NCBI GenBank assembly: GCA_934503195.1
Contig: CAKSVM010000060.1
Span: 1-18,544 of the forward strand
Source: an uncultured Eubacteriales bacterium
Lineage (GTDB): Bacteria > Bacillota > Clostridia > Oscillospirales > CAG-272
Length of the DNA stretch: 18,544 nt
Direction of reading: 5' to 3'
The notes below the pieces were generated by a model that saw only the letters and a program-made list of their open reading frames with translations, was not told the origin of the DNA and ran no database searches. Made by a program: the position numbers and the translations under genes. Below are positions 8,501 to 15,531 of the stretch, piece by piece (within the stretch, counting starts at the first letter, position 1; each line of letters starts with the position of its first letter).

Positions 8501-8590
8501 GGCGATCGGTTCTATATCGAGGCCGTCGACGGCGCGTACAATCCGCTTGTTGAGAGCTTCAGACTCTCGGAACTTGGAGGTGCTTCATGA
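5567..8590 (+). CDS. Secreted S8 subtilisin-like serine protease, catalytically complete (C5a-peptidase/lactocepin-type)
   Basis: The 1007-residue exported protease has a signal peptide (residues 1-22, ending VFA), an I9-like propeptide (about 26-95), then the S8 domain. The triad is Asp139 (AVIDSGFD), His209 (STHGTHVAG) and Ser547 (GLSGTSMAAP), with oxyanion Asn307 (CAAGNES). A protease-associated (PA) domain is inserted at about 395-495 (KLVLVERGETTFVEKC). After the catalytic domain comes a Fn3-like accessory domain of the C5a-peptidase kind (about 625-765, ending LPYMGYSGDW) and further beta-rich modules to the end. This order is typical of large cell-envelope proteinases, but no LPXTG, membrane anchor or S-layer repeat is visible, so it is probably secreted or loosely held. 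AGGGGA is 7 nt before the ATG. Its stop overlaps the next gene's start (ATGA). Substrate unknown; extracellular protein degradation is the default expectation. Confidence 0.95.
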   Translation: MKKRFLSLLLAGTVIFAFPVFAKDGRVSVIVAVKEGVSPGSAAEFVEKRFPGAKIQYTYDTLLEGFSVELSESQAAMLGTLDFIEDYAEVGTYSALSAFQESDGSSLSEMTRVSYEMVGVDAARENGLDGTGTIVAVIDSGFDVGHNAFSGEPGQIKLSKSYLSSIVAEHRLSASRFGITVDEIYKSDRIPFAYDYAEGDSDVSSDSTHGTHVAGIIGAEKTSENGVEGMAPKCQLLLMKIFDENSATSDAILLAALEDAVKLGADVINLSLGRYSGSASRQMISGINDIFSRAEEYGCMIVCAAGNESASTSRSYRGIGSAADELTSDADGLPPAYYTDYGTVSYPASADYTLSVGSVDGPAVWGEYFAFAGSKIYYSDTNRTAKTLNSTFALRFKGTYRFEVVPGVGRDEDYAGLNVKDKLVLVERGETTFVEKCDTAASYGAVGVIVYNNVENESINLELTGAKIPAVSISKSDGDMMKSSRQRSVRFDPDYKVTTSEEGAGRVSSFSSVGATPSLTLAPDICGVGGGVYSTLPGGYGGLSGTSMAAPQISGAAALISQSLGGSVFPKERVKLIKEILMNTAVPAIQENGVEYSPRSQGAGLVDLSGAADRGLSLTYAVNGKAKAELSDLLGNLFFVDITVKNLTDSELPVPLSATITSDGYRVGANGKYYSTLTAEADRVSRVTSGTDENLNPYADDHSPLSFNLAAGEKKTVTLTFAIDESVDKELSEIFMNGHFIEGYIFAAAGGRRYSLPYMGYSGDWTSAPILDAARSSGDEVFGGTDVGTAVSGILREAGVNFFADGRGDKVIAFSPDRNGAADTLWLRTEFLRNITGGSLSVLDSDENEVFTTGLYTYKSKSEGTKQQLGLILGWDGSDGFNHSYILPDGEYTLNYTFKLDFLDKEQNFSVKAVLDTKKPELREVKYDPETRHLTVSVSDENRLQYVKFTDSGKDNFRIIETTNDSEYTAVFDLSEFDGDRFYIEAVDGAYNPLVESFRLSELGGAS

Positions 8591-11394
8591 TTACAAAACT
8601 CATAGCCGCGGCTCTCGCGCTGACGATGGCGATAAGCGGCGCGGTTTCATACGATGGCGGAGATATTGACAGACGGATAATCTCCGAGCTTGAATACGAT
8701 TACGAATACAAAGGACGTGGGATGGTCATCGCCGTCATCGACTCGGGGTTCTTTCTTGAACACGAGAGCTTTATTCTGACGTCTGAGGGAAGGCTGACAA
8801 AGGAGAATGTCGACTCGGCTGAGCTTTCTATGTATGAAGAGGACAAAAAAGATTCGTACTACATAAACGAAAAGATTCCGTTCGCCTACAACTACGCCGA
8901 CCGTTCGGCCGACGTATCGGGATACGAATCGCACGGAACGGCCGTGATCTCGGCCGCGGCCGGGAATAACAGCGTGAATCCCCGTCATCCGTCTGGCGCG
9001 GCTCCCGAGGCGCAGATCCTCGCGATGAAGGTCTTCTCAAACGATCTGGGAACCGCGAAGGAATCCGACGTGATCGACGCGATAGGCGACGCGGTGAAGC
9101 TTGGCGCGGACGTTATCTGCGTCGCGTTCGGCGACGAGTGCGGAAGCTCGGAAGGCTCGGAAAAGCTCTCGATAAACTCCGCGCTTGAGGCGGCCAGAAA
9201 GGCCGGAGTCATGATTGTCTCGTCGGCCGGAGAGGTCAGACAGCGCGGCGAGATCAGCCCGTACGGAACTGATGCCGGGATAATTGCGCAGACGACCGAT
9301 CAGCCCGATGTCGGAACGATATCCTATCCCGCGGCGTCGGAATATTCCTTCTCGGTCGGGAGCGCGGCGACGAACGTCTATTCGGCTGACTGTTTTCTTT
9401 CGGGAAAGAACCGGATTCCCTACGGCGACACGAACAATATGTGGAATCTCCCGACGGGCGGGGTTACGTTCGCGGAGTTTTTCGACGGCCGGACGCTCGC
9501 GTATGAATTCGTCCCGGATCTCGGAAACAAAGAAGATTTTGAAGGCCTTGATCTCACCGGAAAGCTCGCGGTGATTGAGCGCGGAGTCATCACCTTCTCC
9601 GAAAAATGTAAGAACGCCGCCGAAAAGGGCGCGATCGGCGTTATCATCGTCGACACTCAGCCCGACCCGCGGACCGCGCTCGACGTGCGGATGGACATTT
9701 CCGAGTCGCCGATTCCGGCGGTAATAATCTCCTCGTCCAGCGCGGCGATTCTTAAAGACGCGAAGATTAAGGAAATCACCGTGAAAACGGGCGTGCGGTA
9801 CTATGAGCTTCGCTCCGACACACCGACCCCTTCGACCTTTTCGTCGTGGGGAACAACGCCGGAACTTTTGCTGAAGCCCGATATCTCGGTCGTCAGCGAG
9901 TCGGTCGAGTGTGCGTCGACGGCTGAAAACGAGTATATAACGACCGGAGGAACGGCTGTCGCGGCCGCGCGGATTTCGGGAATGCTTGCCTGCGTCAAGG
10001 AAAAGCTGATCGCGGACGGATTTCAGGCAAAAGACGCGGCAAAGCGCGCGGAAAATCTTCTCGCGTCATCAGCCGGGTTAATGGAATGGTCGGACGGGGT
10101 CCCGTATTCGCCGAGAAAGCAGGGAAGCGGTGTCGCCACGCTCGGCGGCGCGCTTTCCGCCGGAATTCTCGTTACCTCGGGAGGCGGACATTCGGTCTCG
10201 CTCGGCGAGCTTTCAAAGCGGTGGTTCACGATTGACGTGACGGTCGAGAATCTGACCGGAAAGGATAAAAACTGTGAAATCGGCGCGATTTTCGGCTCGG
10301 ACGGCTATGACAGCTTCACTTACCGCGAGATCGACACGGCCGAGGAGGGCGAGACGACGCTCGCCGAAAAGCTCGGAAAAAATCAGGACGACCGTGTGTC
10401 CTTCCTCGACCGCTTCACGCCCTTCAGAAACGCGCGGATCTTCCCCGGCGAGGAGAACGCGGAACTCAATCTCGCGTCGGACGGCGGCGCGCCGTATAAT
10501 TTCAGGCTCGGCGCGGGCGAGAGCGTGACCTTCAGGCTGACCTTCATGATCGACGAGGCGACGTTTACCGAATATTCGGATATCTTTCCGAACGGATTCT
10601 TCGCCGAAGGATTTGTCATTGTGACGTCGGGAGACGAGGAGGCGTCGATTCCTTTCACGGGATTTGTCGGCGGCTTCGGCGCGGCTCCCGCGCTTGACGC
10701 CGAGCTCGGAAAGACGGCGATCTACGACAATACCTATCTCTGGCGTGATTATTCGCCCGCCGGCGGAAGCGGGGACAGGCTGATTCTCGGTCTGAATCAG
10801 TCGGGGGGCTTTGATCGGGACTCGCTCCGCTTCTCACCGACCTCCGACGCGGTGAACGCCGCGGTGAATCTGCGGCTCGGACTTTTAAGAGATATTTCCG
10901 ACGTCTCGGTGAAGGTTTATTCGGGCGGCGAGATAGTCTCGGAGAGGGAGATCGGCTATCTTCCGCGGACTTATCTCGAATACACGACGAATATGCTGAT
11001 CTCGCCCGAGATAGTTCTCTGGAACGGCCGCGCGGATGACAACTATCTCTACGTTTTCCCGGACGGCGATTACCGGATTGAGGTGAGCTACAGGACGTCA
11101 AATGGCGGAACCACACGGACATTTGAGTATGATCTGAAGCTAGATTCCACTCCGCCTGAGGTGAAAGGACACGAGTTTTCAAAGGACGGCGACACCGCTG
11201 TGATGCGGCTTGAAACCTTTGACGCGAACGGGATTCAGAGCTGCACCGTGTGCGACGAGTTCGGCGGCGAGGCCTTCCCGGACGAGAACGGAATCTACGA
11301 TATCACTTCGCTCGGAAAATACATTTACGTCGAGCTTTACGACACGGCGATGAATTTCCGCGCGGTGCGATTTGACAACCCTTATTACGAATAA
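8587..11394 (+). CDS. Secreted S8 subtilase homologue lacking catalytic Ser and oxyanion Asn (pseudoprotease)
   Basis: This 935-residue paralogue of the preceding protease is read from an ATG overlapping that gene's stop, with GGAGGT 5 nt upstream. It has a signal peptide (about 1-21), then the S8 fold starts almost at once: Asp52 (AVIDSGF) and His116 (ESHGTAV) are kept. The Ser motif reads TGGTAVAAARISG with Ala457 (GCT at 9955-9957) in place of Ser. The oxyanion Asn is Glu216 (SSAGEV). The APGG-type loop before the Ser is also changed (SVVSESVECAS). The I9 propeptide is missing, while the PA domain (about 305-400) and the Fn3-like region (FTGFVGG, about 665-671) remain. The frame is intact along its whole length, which argues against simple decay. 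It should fold but not hydrolyse peptides; partner, chaperone, substrate-binding or inhibitory roles are possible. Confidence 0.9.
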   Translation: MITKLIAAALALTMAISGAVSYDGGDIDRRIISELEYDYEYKGRGMVIAVIDSGFFLEHESFILTSEGRLTKENVDSAELSMYEEDKKDSYYINEKIPFAYNYADRSADVSGYESHGTAVISAAAGNNSVNPRHPSGAAPEAQILAMKVFSNDLGTAKESDVIDAIGDAVKLGADVICVAFGDECGSSEGSEKLSINSALEAARKAGVMIVSSAGEVRQRGEISPYGTDAGIIAQTTDQPDVGTISYPAASEYSFSVGSAATNVYSADCFLSGKNRIPYGDTNNMWNLPTGGVTFAEFFDGRTLAYEFVPDLGNKEDFEGLDLTGKLAVIERGVITFSEKCKNAAEKGAIGVIIVDTQPDPRTALDVRMDISESPIPAVIISSSSAAILKDAKIKEITVKTGVRYYELRSDTPTPSTFSSWGTTPELLLKPDISVVSESVECASTAENEYITTGGTAVAAARISGMLACVKEKLIADGFQAKDAAKRAENLLASSAGLMEWSDGVPYSPRKQGSGVATLGGALSAGILVTSGGGHSVSLGELSKRWFTIDVTVENLTGKDKNCEIGAIFGSDGYDSFTYREIDTAEEGETTLAEKLGKNQDDRVSFLDRFTPFRNARIFPGEENAELNLASDGGAPYNFRLGAGESVTFRLTFMIDEATFTEYSDIFPNGFFAEGFVIVTSGDEEASIPFTGFVGGFGAAPALDAELGKTAIYDNTYLWRDYSPAGGSGDRLILGLNQSGGFDRDSLRFSPTSDAVNAAVNLRLGLLRDISDVSVKVYSGGEIVSEREIGYLPRTYLEYTTNMLISPEIVLWNGRADDNYLYVFPDGDYRIEVSYRTSNGGTTRTFEYDLKLDSTPPEVKGHEFSKDGDTAVMRLETFDANGIQSCTVCDEFGGEAFPDENGIYDITSLGKYIYVELYDTAMNFRAVRFDNPYYE

Positions 11395-11398
11395 GAAA

Positions 11399-11428
11399 AC
11401 CGGATCAGGCGCGCCTGATCCGGTGATT
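11399..11428. terminator. Perfect 26-bp palindromic hairpin, probable bidirectional terminator
   Basis: Positions 11399-11424 are a perfect palindrome (ACCGGATCAGGCG and its complement) with TTTT at 11427-11430 on the plus side and TTTT on the minus side (AAAA at 11396-11399). It lies 5 nt after the pseudoprotease stop and about 60 nt beyond the araC-1 stop, so it can end both transcripts. The T-tracts are short, so efficiency is uncertain. Confidence 0.7.
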
Positions 11429-11485
11429 TTGTGATGCGATGACGGTAAAAAAGAGTCGCTTATGCGGAATATGTGATGATTTAGG

Positions 11486-12376
11486 CTATATATTCGATAA
11501 CGTTTTACTTTCAATCTTAGCCGCCACGCATTTGGAGTTTTCGTCTAGTTCTTCGCGGTACGCGGTCGCGCTGTAGCCGTTGCGCTGTCTGAACCATCTC
11601 GCGAAATATGTCGGGTCATCGAAGCCGCAGAGCGAGGAGATTGTCTTTATGTCAAGCGTTGTTGTGCGCAAAAGCCGCCTTGCTTTGTCATTACGGCAGA
11701 TATGTAGAAAGCGTTCGGGAGTTATCGAATATTGCGAGAGGAAGAGCTTGCAGAGATATTTTTCGGTTATACCGAGATACTTCGCCACGTCGCACGGACG
11801 GATTCCGGTATGAAAATTGTATCTGATGAATTCGGCCGCAGTTTCGGCGTATTCGGATGTCCGCGCTGTGCCGCGCTTGATTTTGGTTTCTGGAAGCTGT
11901 CTTTCCTGAATGAATGGAATGACATAGCGCAAAATTCCATCGAACTTTGCCGCGAGCTTATTTTCACTTATTTCCGTTCCGAATATCGCCTCGTGAAAGA
12001 CTGCTGACAAAACATCAACGGCTGAGTCGTCAACGCGGCTGAACGGATAATCTGAAAGTCCGGTTCCGACGAGCAGTCTGTTTGATTCTCTCCCGCCGAA
12101 TGAGAGCCAGTAATGCTCGCCGACAAGTCCCTCAGGGTAAACGACGTCGTGCTGGATCATCGGCTTCAGATAGGCGACTCCGCCGCGTTCAAGACGCATG
12201 CCGTTAAAATCCAGAACACCATCCACGACAAAATGCAGAAAATGGTTCTCGCGCAAAAGATTCATTGTGCGATCCTCATAGTGTCCGCGGCACCAGCCGA
12301 TTTCGGTAACGTTCAGTTTATCGTTGAGTTCATGTATCACGTTCGCGAAAACGTGCCTTGAAAACTCAAACAGCAT
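11486..12376 (-). CDS. AraC-family transcriptional regulator (araC-1)
   Basis: The 296-residue protein has an N-terminal cupin-like ligand domain (about 20-110, with GGVAYLKPMIQHDVVYP as the barrel core). The C-terminal AraC DNA-binding domain is at about 178-276 and contains two helix-turn-helix units: DVAKYLGITEKYLCKLFLSQ and IKTISSLCGFDDPTYFARWF, then RQRNGYSATAYREEL. A perfect AGGAGGTGA site precedes the ATG. The gene is divergent from SBP-1 across a 144-bp region, so it most likely responds to the sugar or oligosaccharide bound by that lipoprotein system and activates it; the ligand is unknown. Confidence 0.93.
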   Translation of the reverse strand: MLFEFSRHVFANVIHELNDKLNVTEIGWCRGHYEDRTMNLLRENHFLHFVVDGVLDFNGMRLERGGVAYLKPMIQHDVVYPEGLVGEHYWLSFGGRESNRLLVGTGLSDYPFSRVDDSAVDVLSAVFHEAIFGTEISENKLAAKFDGILRYVIPFIQERQLPETKIKRGTARTSEYAETAAEFIRYNFHTGIRPCDVAKYLGITEKYLCKLFLSQYSITPERFLHICRNDKARRLLRTTTLDIKTISSLCGFDDPTYFARWFRQRNGYSATAYREELDENSKCVAAKIESKTLSNI

Positions 12377-12397
12377 AATCTCACCTCCTGTGATTCA

Positions 12398-12426
12398 AGT
12401 ATAGCACAAAAGGCGTAAAAAGTCAA
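12398..12426 (-). promoter_or_regulatory. Promoter of araC-1
   Basis: On the minus strand TTGACT (12426-12421) and TATACT (12403-12398) are 17 bp apart, and TGC before the -10 makes it extended. The -35 sits in the 12-mer GTGTTGACTTTT, which is also found at the araC-2 promoter. Confidence 0.82.
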
Positions 12427-12447
12427 CACATCATCGTATTTTTTCCA

Positions 12448-12476
12448 TTTACAAGAGTGATTTTTCATGGTATCAT
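12448..12476 (+). promoter_or_regulatory. Promoter of the SBP-1 gene
   Basis: TTTACA (12448-12453) and TATCAT (12471-12476) are 17 bp apart, with TGG giving an extended -10. The transcript would start near 12483, inside an inverted repeat. Confidence 0.75.
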
Positions 12477-12487
12477 ATAGATATGAT
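12472..12487. repeat. Inverted repeat ATCATAT-AG-ATATGAT over the SBP-1 -10 and start point
   Basis: Two perfect 7-bp arms are separated by AG. The left arm lies in the -10 box and the right arm around the expected +1. The position would suit a repressor-type operator or a short 5'-end hairpin in the mRNA. No nearby regulator can be assigned to it with confidence. Confidence 0.55.
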
Positions 12488-12520
12488 CCGCGGAAAAAGA
12501 AAAATCAAGGAGATAAAACG

Positions 12521-13978
12521 ATGAAAAGATATCTGACGCTAACGCTCGCGGCGGCTCTCACGCTTTTCGCGATTTCATGCGGCTCGGGTGATACTGGAGA
12601 TAATGAAACGACTTCCGGTGAGTCGGCCTCTGGTGAAGAAACCACCGCTCATGTACTGTCCGACGGCCTTCCTGAAAAGGATATGGAGGAATTCGAGCTG
12701 AAGCTTCATCACTTCAACGGAGCGTGGCTTTCATGGGCTTTGACGACTCTTGACACTGAGGCCGAGAGCGGCGAACGTCTTAACGATGCGATCTACAGGC
12801 GTAACCGCAAGATTGAGGATCGCTTCAACTGCAAGATCTTGGTCAGCGATCAGGATCATATACTGCCTGCCGATATTCAGAAGGAAACCATGTCCGGTGA
12901 TTCTAACTATGATGTGTGGTTCGCCTATGACGTTGAGCTTCTATCTGCCGTTCAATATCTGCTCCCATGGGAAGAGATGCCTTACATAAATCTCGACCGT
13001 GAGTGGTGGAATCCGATGGCGACCGAGGTCTTCAGCCTCGACGGGAAAACCTACGCCGCGGCCGGAAATTATAGCTTGTCAGTAATCTCCCGCGCGTCGG
13101 GCTTCACGTTTAATAAGGATATCTATAAGACTCTGAATCCTTCGGAAGATGTCTATGATCTCGCCGTGAACGGCAAGTGGATGATTGACGCCATGTATGG
13201 TCTCGCGAAGAACGCTTACCTTGACCTTGACGGAAGCACGACGATGAACGAAAACGATCAGTATGGTGTCAGCGGCTCTTGGAAGGAGACGTTCTGGCGG
13301 TTTCTCTCCGGATCGGAAGTGAAGCTCGTTGACAAGGGCGAAGACGGTGGTCTCGTGTTTGATCTTCCGAAGAACGAAGCGGCGGTAAACAAGATGCTTA
13401 AGATATTTGACCTTTTCACTGAGGAAGGCGTATATTACAACCCGCAGACAAAGGATGTACACCGTGTGCTTGACAGTGAGGAGATTTTCGCGGCCGGAAG
13501 GCTGCTTTTCAAGACGGTGAACTTCTTTGATCTTGAGACGCTCAGAACTTATGACATCGATATTGGAATTCTCCCCTGCCCTAAATATGACGAGGATCAG
13601 GAGAATTATTACGCCCCGTCCTTCGGCGCGGAGATTTCGGTAATCCTGAAAACCCTTCCTGATGAGAGAAAAGAGAATGTCGGAATCCTCCTTGAAGCCC
13701 TTGCGTTTGACACGAACAGCAATCTTCTTCCTGAATACAAGGAAGTGCTTCTGAAGACAAAGTATGCGCGCGATAATGAGTCTGAGAAAATGATTGACAT
13801 AATTCTCAATTCGATCAGCTTTGAGTTTGGAATCAACGCATGGCAGAACACGGTCGGAGTTCCGCTCGTGCAGAAGATCTACATGGCTGGTGACAATAAT
13901 ATCGCCTCTACTCTCGCTGGAATGGAAAGCACTGTGAAAAGCGCGATAGACAATCTCAAGAAGAGTCTTGACTCTTAA
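12521..13978 (+). CDS. ABC-transporter solute-binding lipoprotein (SBP-1)
   Basis: The 485-residue protein begins at the ATG at 12521, preceded by AAGGAGA; the 18 upstream in-frame codons lie across the promoter and are rejected. A lipoprotein signal ends at LFAISC (Cys20) and is followed by a Gly/Thr/Ser/Glu-rich linker (about 21-47). The rest is a family-1 (CUT1-type) sugar-binding fold. Shared marks with SBP-2 are MPYINLDREWWNP, a DGKTY strand and VLLKTKYARDNESEKMIDII near the C-terminus. It should capture a carbohydrate outside the membrane and pass it to an ABC importer. No permease or ATPase gene is in the window, so these are supplied elsewhere. It is divergent from araC-1 and convergent with SBP-2. 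Confidence 0.92.
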   Translation: MKRYLTLTLAAALTLFAISCGSGDTGDNETTSGESASGEETTAHVLSDGLPEKDMEEFELKLHHFNGAWLSWALTTLDTEAESGERLNDAIYRRNRKIEDRFNCKILVSDQDHILPADIQKETMSGDSNYDVWFAYDVELLSAVQYLLPWEEMPYINLDREWWNPMATEVFSLDGKTYAAAGNYSLSVISRASGFTFNKDIYKTLNPSEDVYDLAVNGKWMIDAMYGLAKNAYLDLDGSTTMNENDQYGVSGSWKETFWRFLSGSEVKLVDKGEDGGLVFDLPKNEAAVNKMLKIFDLFTEEGVYYNPQTKDVHRVLDSEEIFAAGRLLFKTVNFFDLETLRTYDIDIGILPCPKYDEDQENYYAPSFGAEISVILKTLPDERKENVGILLEALAFDTNSNLLPEYKEVLLKTKYARDNESEKMIDIILNSISFEFGINAWQNTVGVPLVQKIYMAGDNNIASTLAGMESTVKSAIDNLKKSLDS

Positions 13979-13999
13979 ATTAGCAATATAGCACGCTTT

Positions 14000-14034
14000 G
14001 AAAAAGAACAGCGTGTCGGGTTTCCCCGACACGC
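14000..14034 (-). terminator. Terminator for the GH99-like/SBP-2 operon
   Basis: A perfect 10-bp stem (GCGTGTCGGG at 14011-14020 with 14025-14034, 4-nt loop) is followed on the minus strand by TGTTCTTTTT. On the plus strand it lacks a T-tract, so it mainly serves the minus-strand operon. Confidence 0.75.
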
Positions 14035-14040
14035 TCCGAA

Positions 14041-14082
14041 CGTTGCCGCTGATTTTCTGGCGGCAGCGTATTTTGTTTTTTA
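14041..14082 (+). terminator. Terminator for SBP-1
   Basis: CGTTGCCGC (14041-14049) pairs with GCGGCAGCG (14060-14068), including one G-T pair, around a 10-nt loop. A T-rich run TATTTTGTTTTTTAT follows on the plus strand. Confidence 0.75.
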
Positions 14083-14087
14083 TAAGA

Positions 14088-15512
14088 TCACTTGCCGAAA
14101 TAATACTCGTTGACCTCCGCGAGAGCGGCCTTTGCCGCCGACTCGTTCTGCGCGTAGTACGACGAGAAATTCGGATCGCTCATCAGCGCGAGTTCCGCGC
14201 CGACCGAGTTCATCGGAAGTCCGTTGTAGAAATATCCGATGTCGTAAAGCCGGCTCTCCCTGATTATGTCGATCATCGCCGCCGACTCGTCGTCGCGCGA
14301 CGACTTGGTTTTCAGAACCACGTCATAGAATACCGGCATAATGTCGCGGTAGCAGAGATAGCTCATGTACTCGATGACGGCCGAGACCATCTCGGTGTTC
14401 TGAGCCGTTACCGGAACCGCCAGTCCGTTGCAGCTCGCGTCGACTCCGGTGTAGTAGCGTCCCTGACCCTCATCAAACATCGGGAACGGAATGATTCCGA
14501 TGTCATCGTTCATGTCGCGCATCGTTGTGAGACCGTTGAGACTTCCCGACATGAACGCGAATCTGCCCTCCTTGAAGGAAGGCGTCACCGTGCCGACGCA
14601 AGAGCATTCGCTTCCCAGAAGCGCGAAGAATCTGTCGAACACCTCGACCGTCCGCTGGGTGTTCAGGACAAGCTCAATCCGCCCGCCTTCTCCGGTCGTG
14701 TCGTAGATCCGCTGACCCGCGCTCCAAAGAATATTTATCGGTGCGCCCCAGATCGACGTTCCGAAGCCGAACTGATCGTCCTCAAGCTTCATTTCGGAAT
14801 CGCCGTTGAGATCCTTCGCGAAGACCTTGCAGAGCTTTTCGAACTCATCGAAGGTCCAGTCCATGTCAAGAACCTTTTTATAAGGGAATTCCTGACTGTA
14901 TTCCGTGAAGAGATCCTTGTTGAAGAGAAGTGCCTTTGTGTTTCCGAGCGCGTTTGAAGTCAGGTCGTCGGCGACGATATAGATCTTGCCGCCGATGCTG
15001 AGACTTTCAATCATGTTGTCGTCCCACCACTTGTTTGAGAAGTCGATGTACGGAAGCTCATACCAGTCGAGCACCAGATCGGACTGCGGATAGTTGAACA
15101 TCATCCGCGCGTGCCCGCAGAGAAGCTGATAGGCGTCGTCGCCCGAGAGAATCGTGTTCTTCGCCTCGGTTCCGTAATCGTCGTCGGGATTGTTGTGGCT
15201 TTCGATCTTCACGCCGAGAGCTTCCTCGGTGTCGACAATCCGCTTGTGAACCGCGTCGTCGAGGATATCTCCGGTGCTTTCGACGATGAAGGAGTCCTTG
15301 CTGTAGGATCTCGTGTAAATCGTGAAGGTTTCGCCGTCGAATTTTTCATCCGGGAGCTTCGGACCTCTGATAGTTTCGGCCGCGGTGGTTTCGTCTGCCG
15401 TTCTGCCGTCATCCGTGGTGACTTCGGGCTCTCCACCCGCTTTTCCGCAGCCGAAGGTCTGGAAAGCGAGGAGCAGACAGAGGAGAAGCGGGAGAGCTTT
15501 CATTTTTTTCAT
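14088..15512 (-). CDS. ABC-transporter solute-binding lipoprotein (SBP-2)
   Basis: The 474-residue protein has a lipoprotein signal ending QTFGC (Cys22; the lipobox is off-consensus at -3 and -2), an acidic Thr-rich linker (about 25-48), and a family-1 sugar-binding fold. It resembles SBP-1 at LPYIDFSNKWWDDN, GGKIYIVADD, GIIPFPMFDEGQGRYY and VVLKTKSSRDDESAAMIDII, so the two are paralogues. AAGGAAGGAA precedes the ATG; an ATG three codons in (15503) is possible. It begins 19 nt after the stop of the GH99-like gene and its ribosome site follows that stop directly, so the two are translated from one message. Its ligand is probably the glycan handled by the GH99-like protein. No permease genes are present. 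Confidence 0.92.
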   Translation of the reverse strand: MKKMKALPLLLCLLLAFQTFGCGKAGGEPEVTTDDGRTADETTAAETIRGPKLPDEKFDGETFTIYTRSYSKDSFIVESTGDILDDAVHKRIVDTEEALGVKIESHNNPDDDYGTEAKNTILSGDDAYQLLCGHARMMFNYPQSDLVLDWYELPYIDFSNKWWDDNMIESLSIGGKIYIVADDLTSNALGNTKALLFNKDLFTEYSQEFPYKKVLDMDWTFDEFEKLCKVFAKDLNGDSEMKLEDDQFGFGTSIWGAPINILWSAGQRIYDTTGEGGRIELVLNTQRTVEVFDRFFALLGSECSCVGTVTPSFKEGRFAFMSGSLNGLTTMRDMNDDIGIIPFPMFDEGQGRYYTGVDASCNGLAVPVTAQNTEMVSAVIEYMSYLCYRDIMPVFYDVVLKTKSSRDDESAAMIDIIRESRLYDIGYFYNGLPMNSVGAELALMSDPNFSSYYAQNESAAKAALAEVNEYYFGK

Positions 15513-15531
15513 TCCGGTTCCTTCCTTTCAT

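Noticed and set aside
8587..11394. Second subtilase as a decaying pseudogene
   Set aside because: The frame is intact over 935 codons, with signal peptide, strong ribosome site, conserved Asp and His motifs, PA domain and Fn3-like region. Only the specific catalytic positions and the propeptide are lost.
12439..12468. TTTTCCAT and TTTTTCAT 20 bp apart as AraC-1 half-sites
   Set aside because: They are short, imperfect and dominated by T-runs in AT-rich promoter DNA, so they are weaker than chance allows me to exclude.
12467..12520. Upstream in-frame ATG as start of SBP-1
   Set aside because: It lies within the promoter (-10 at 12471-12476) and would put 18 charged residues before the lipoprotein signal. 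The ATG at 12521 has AAGGAGA at proper spacing.
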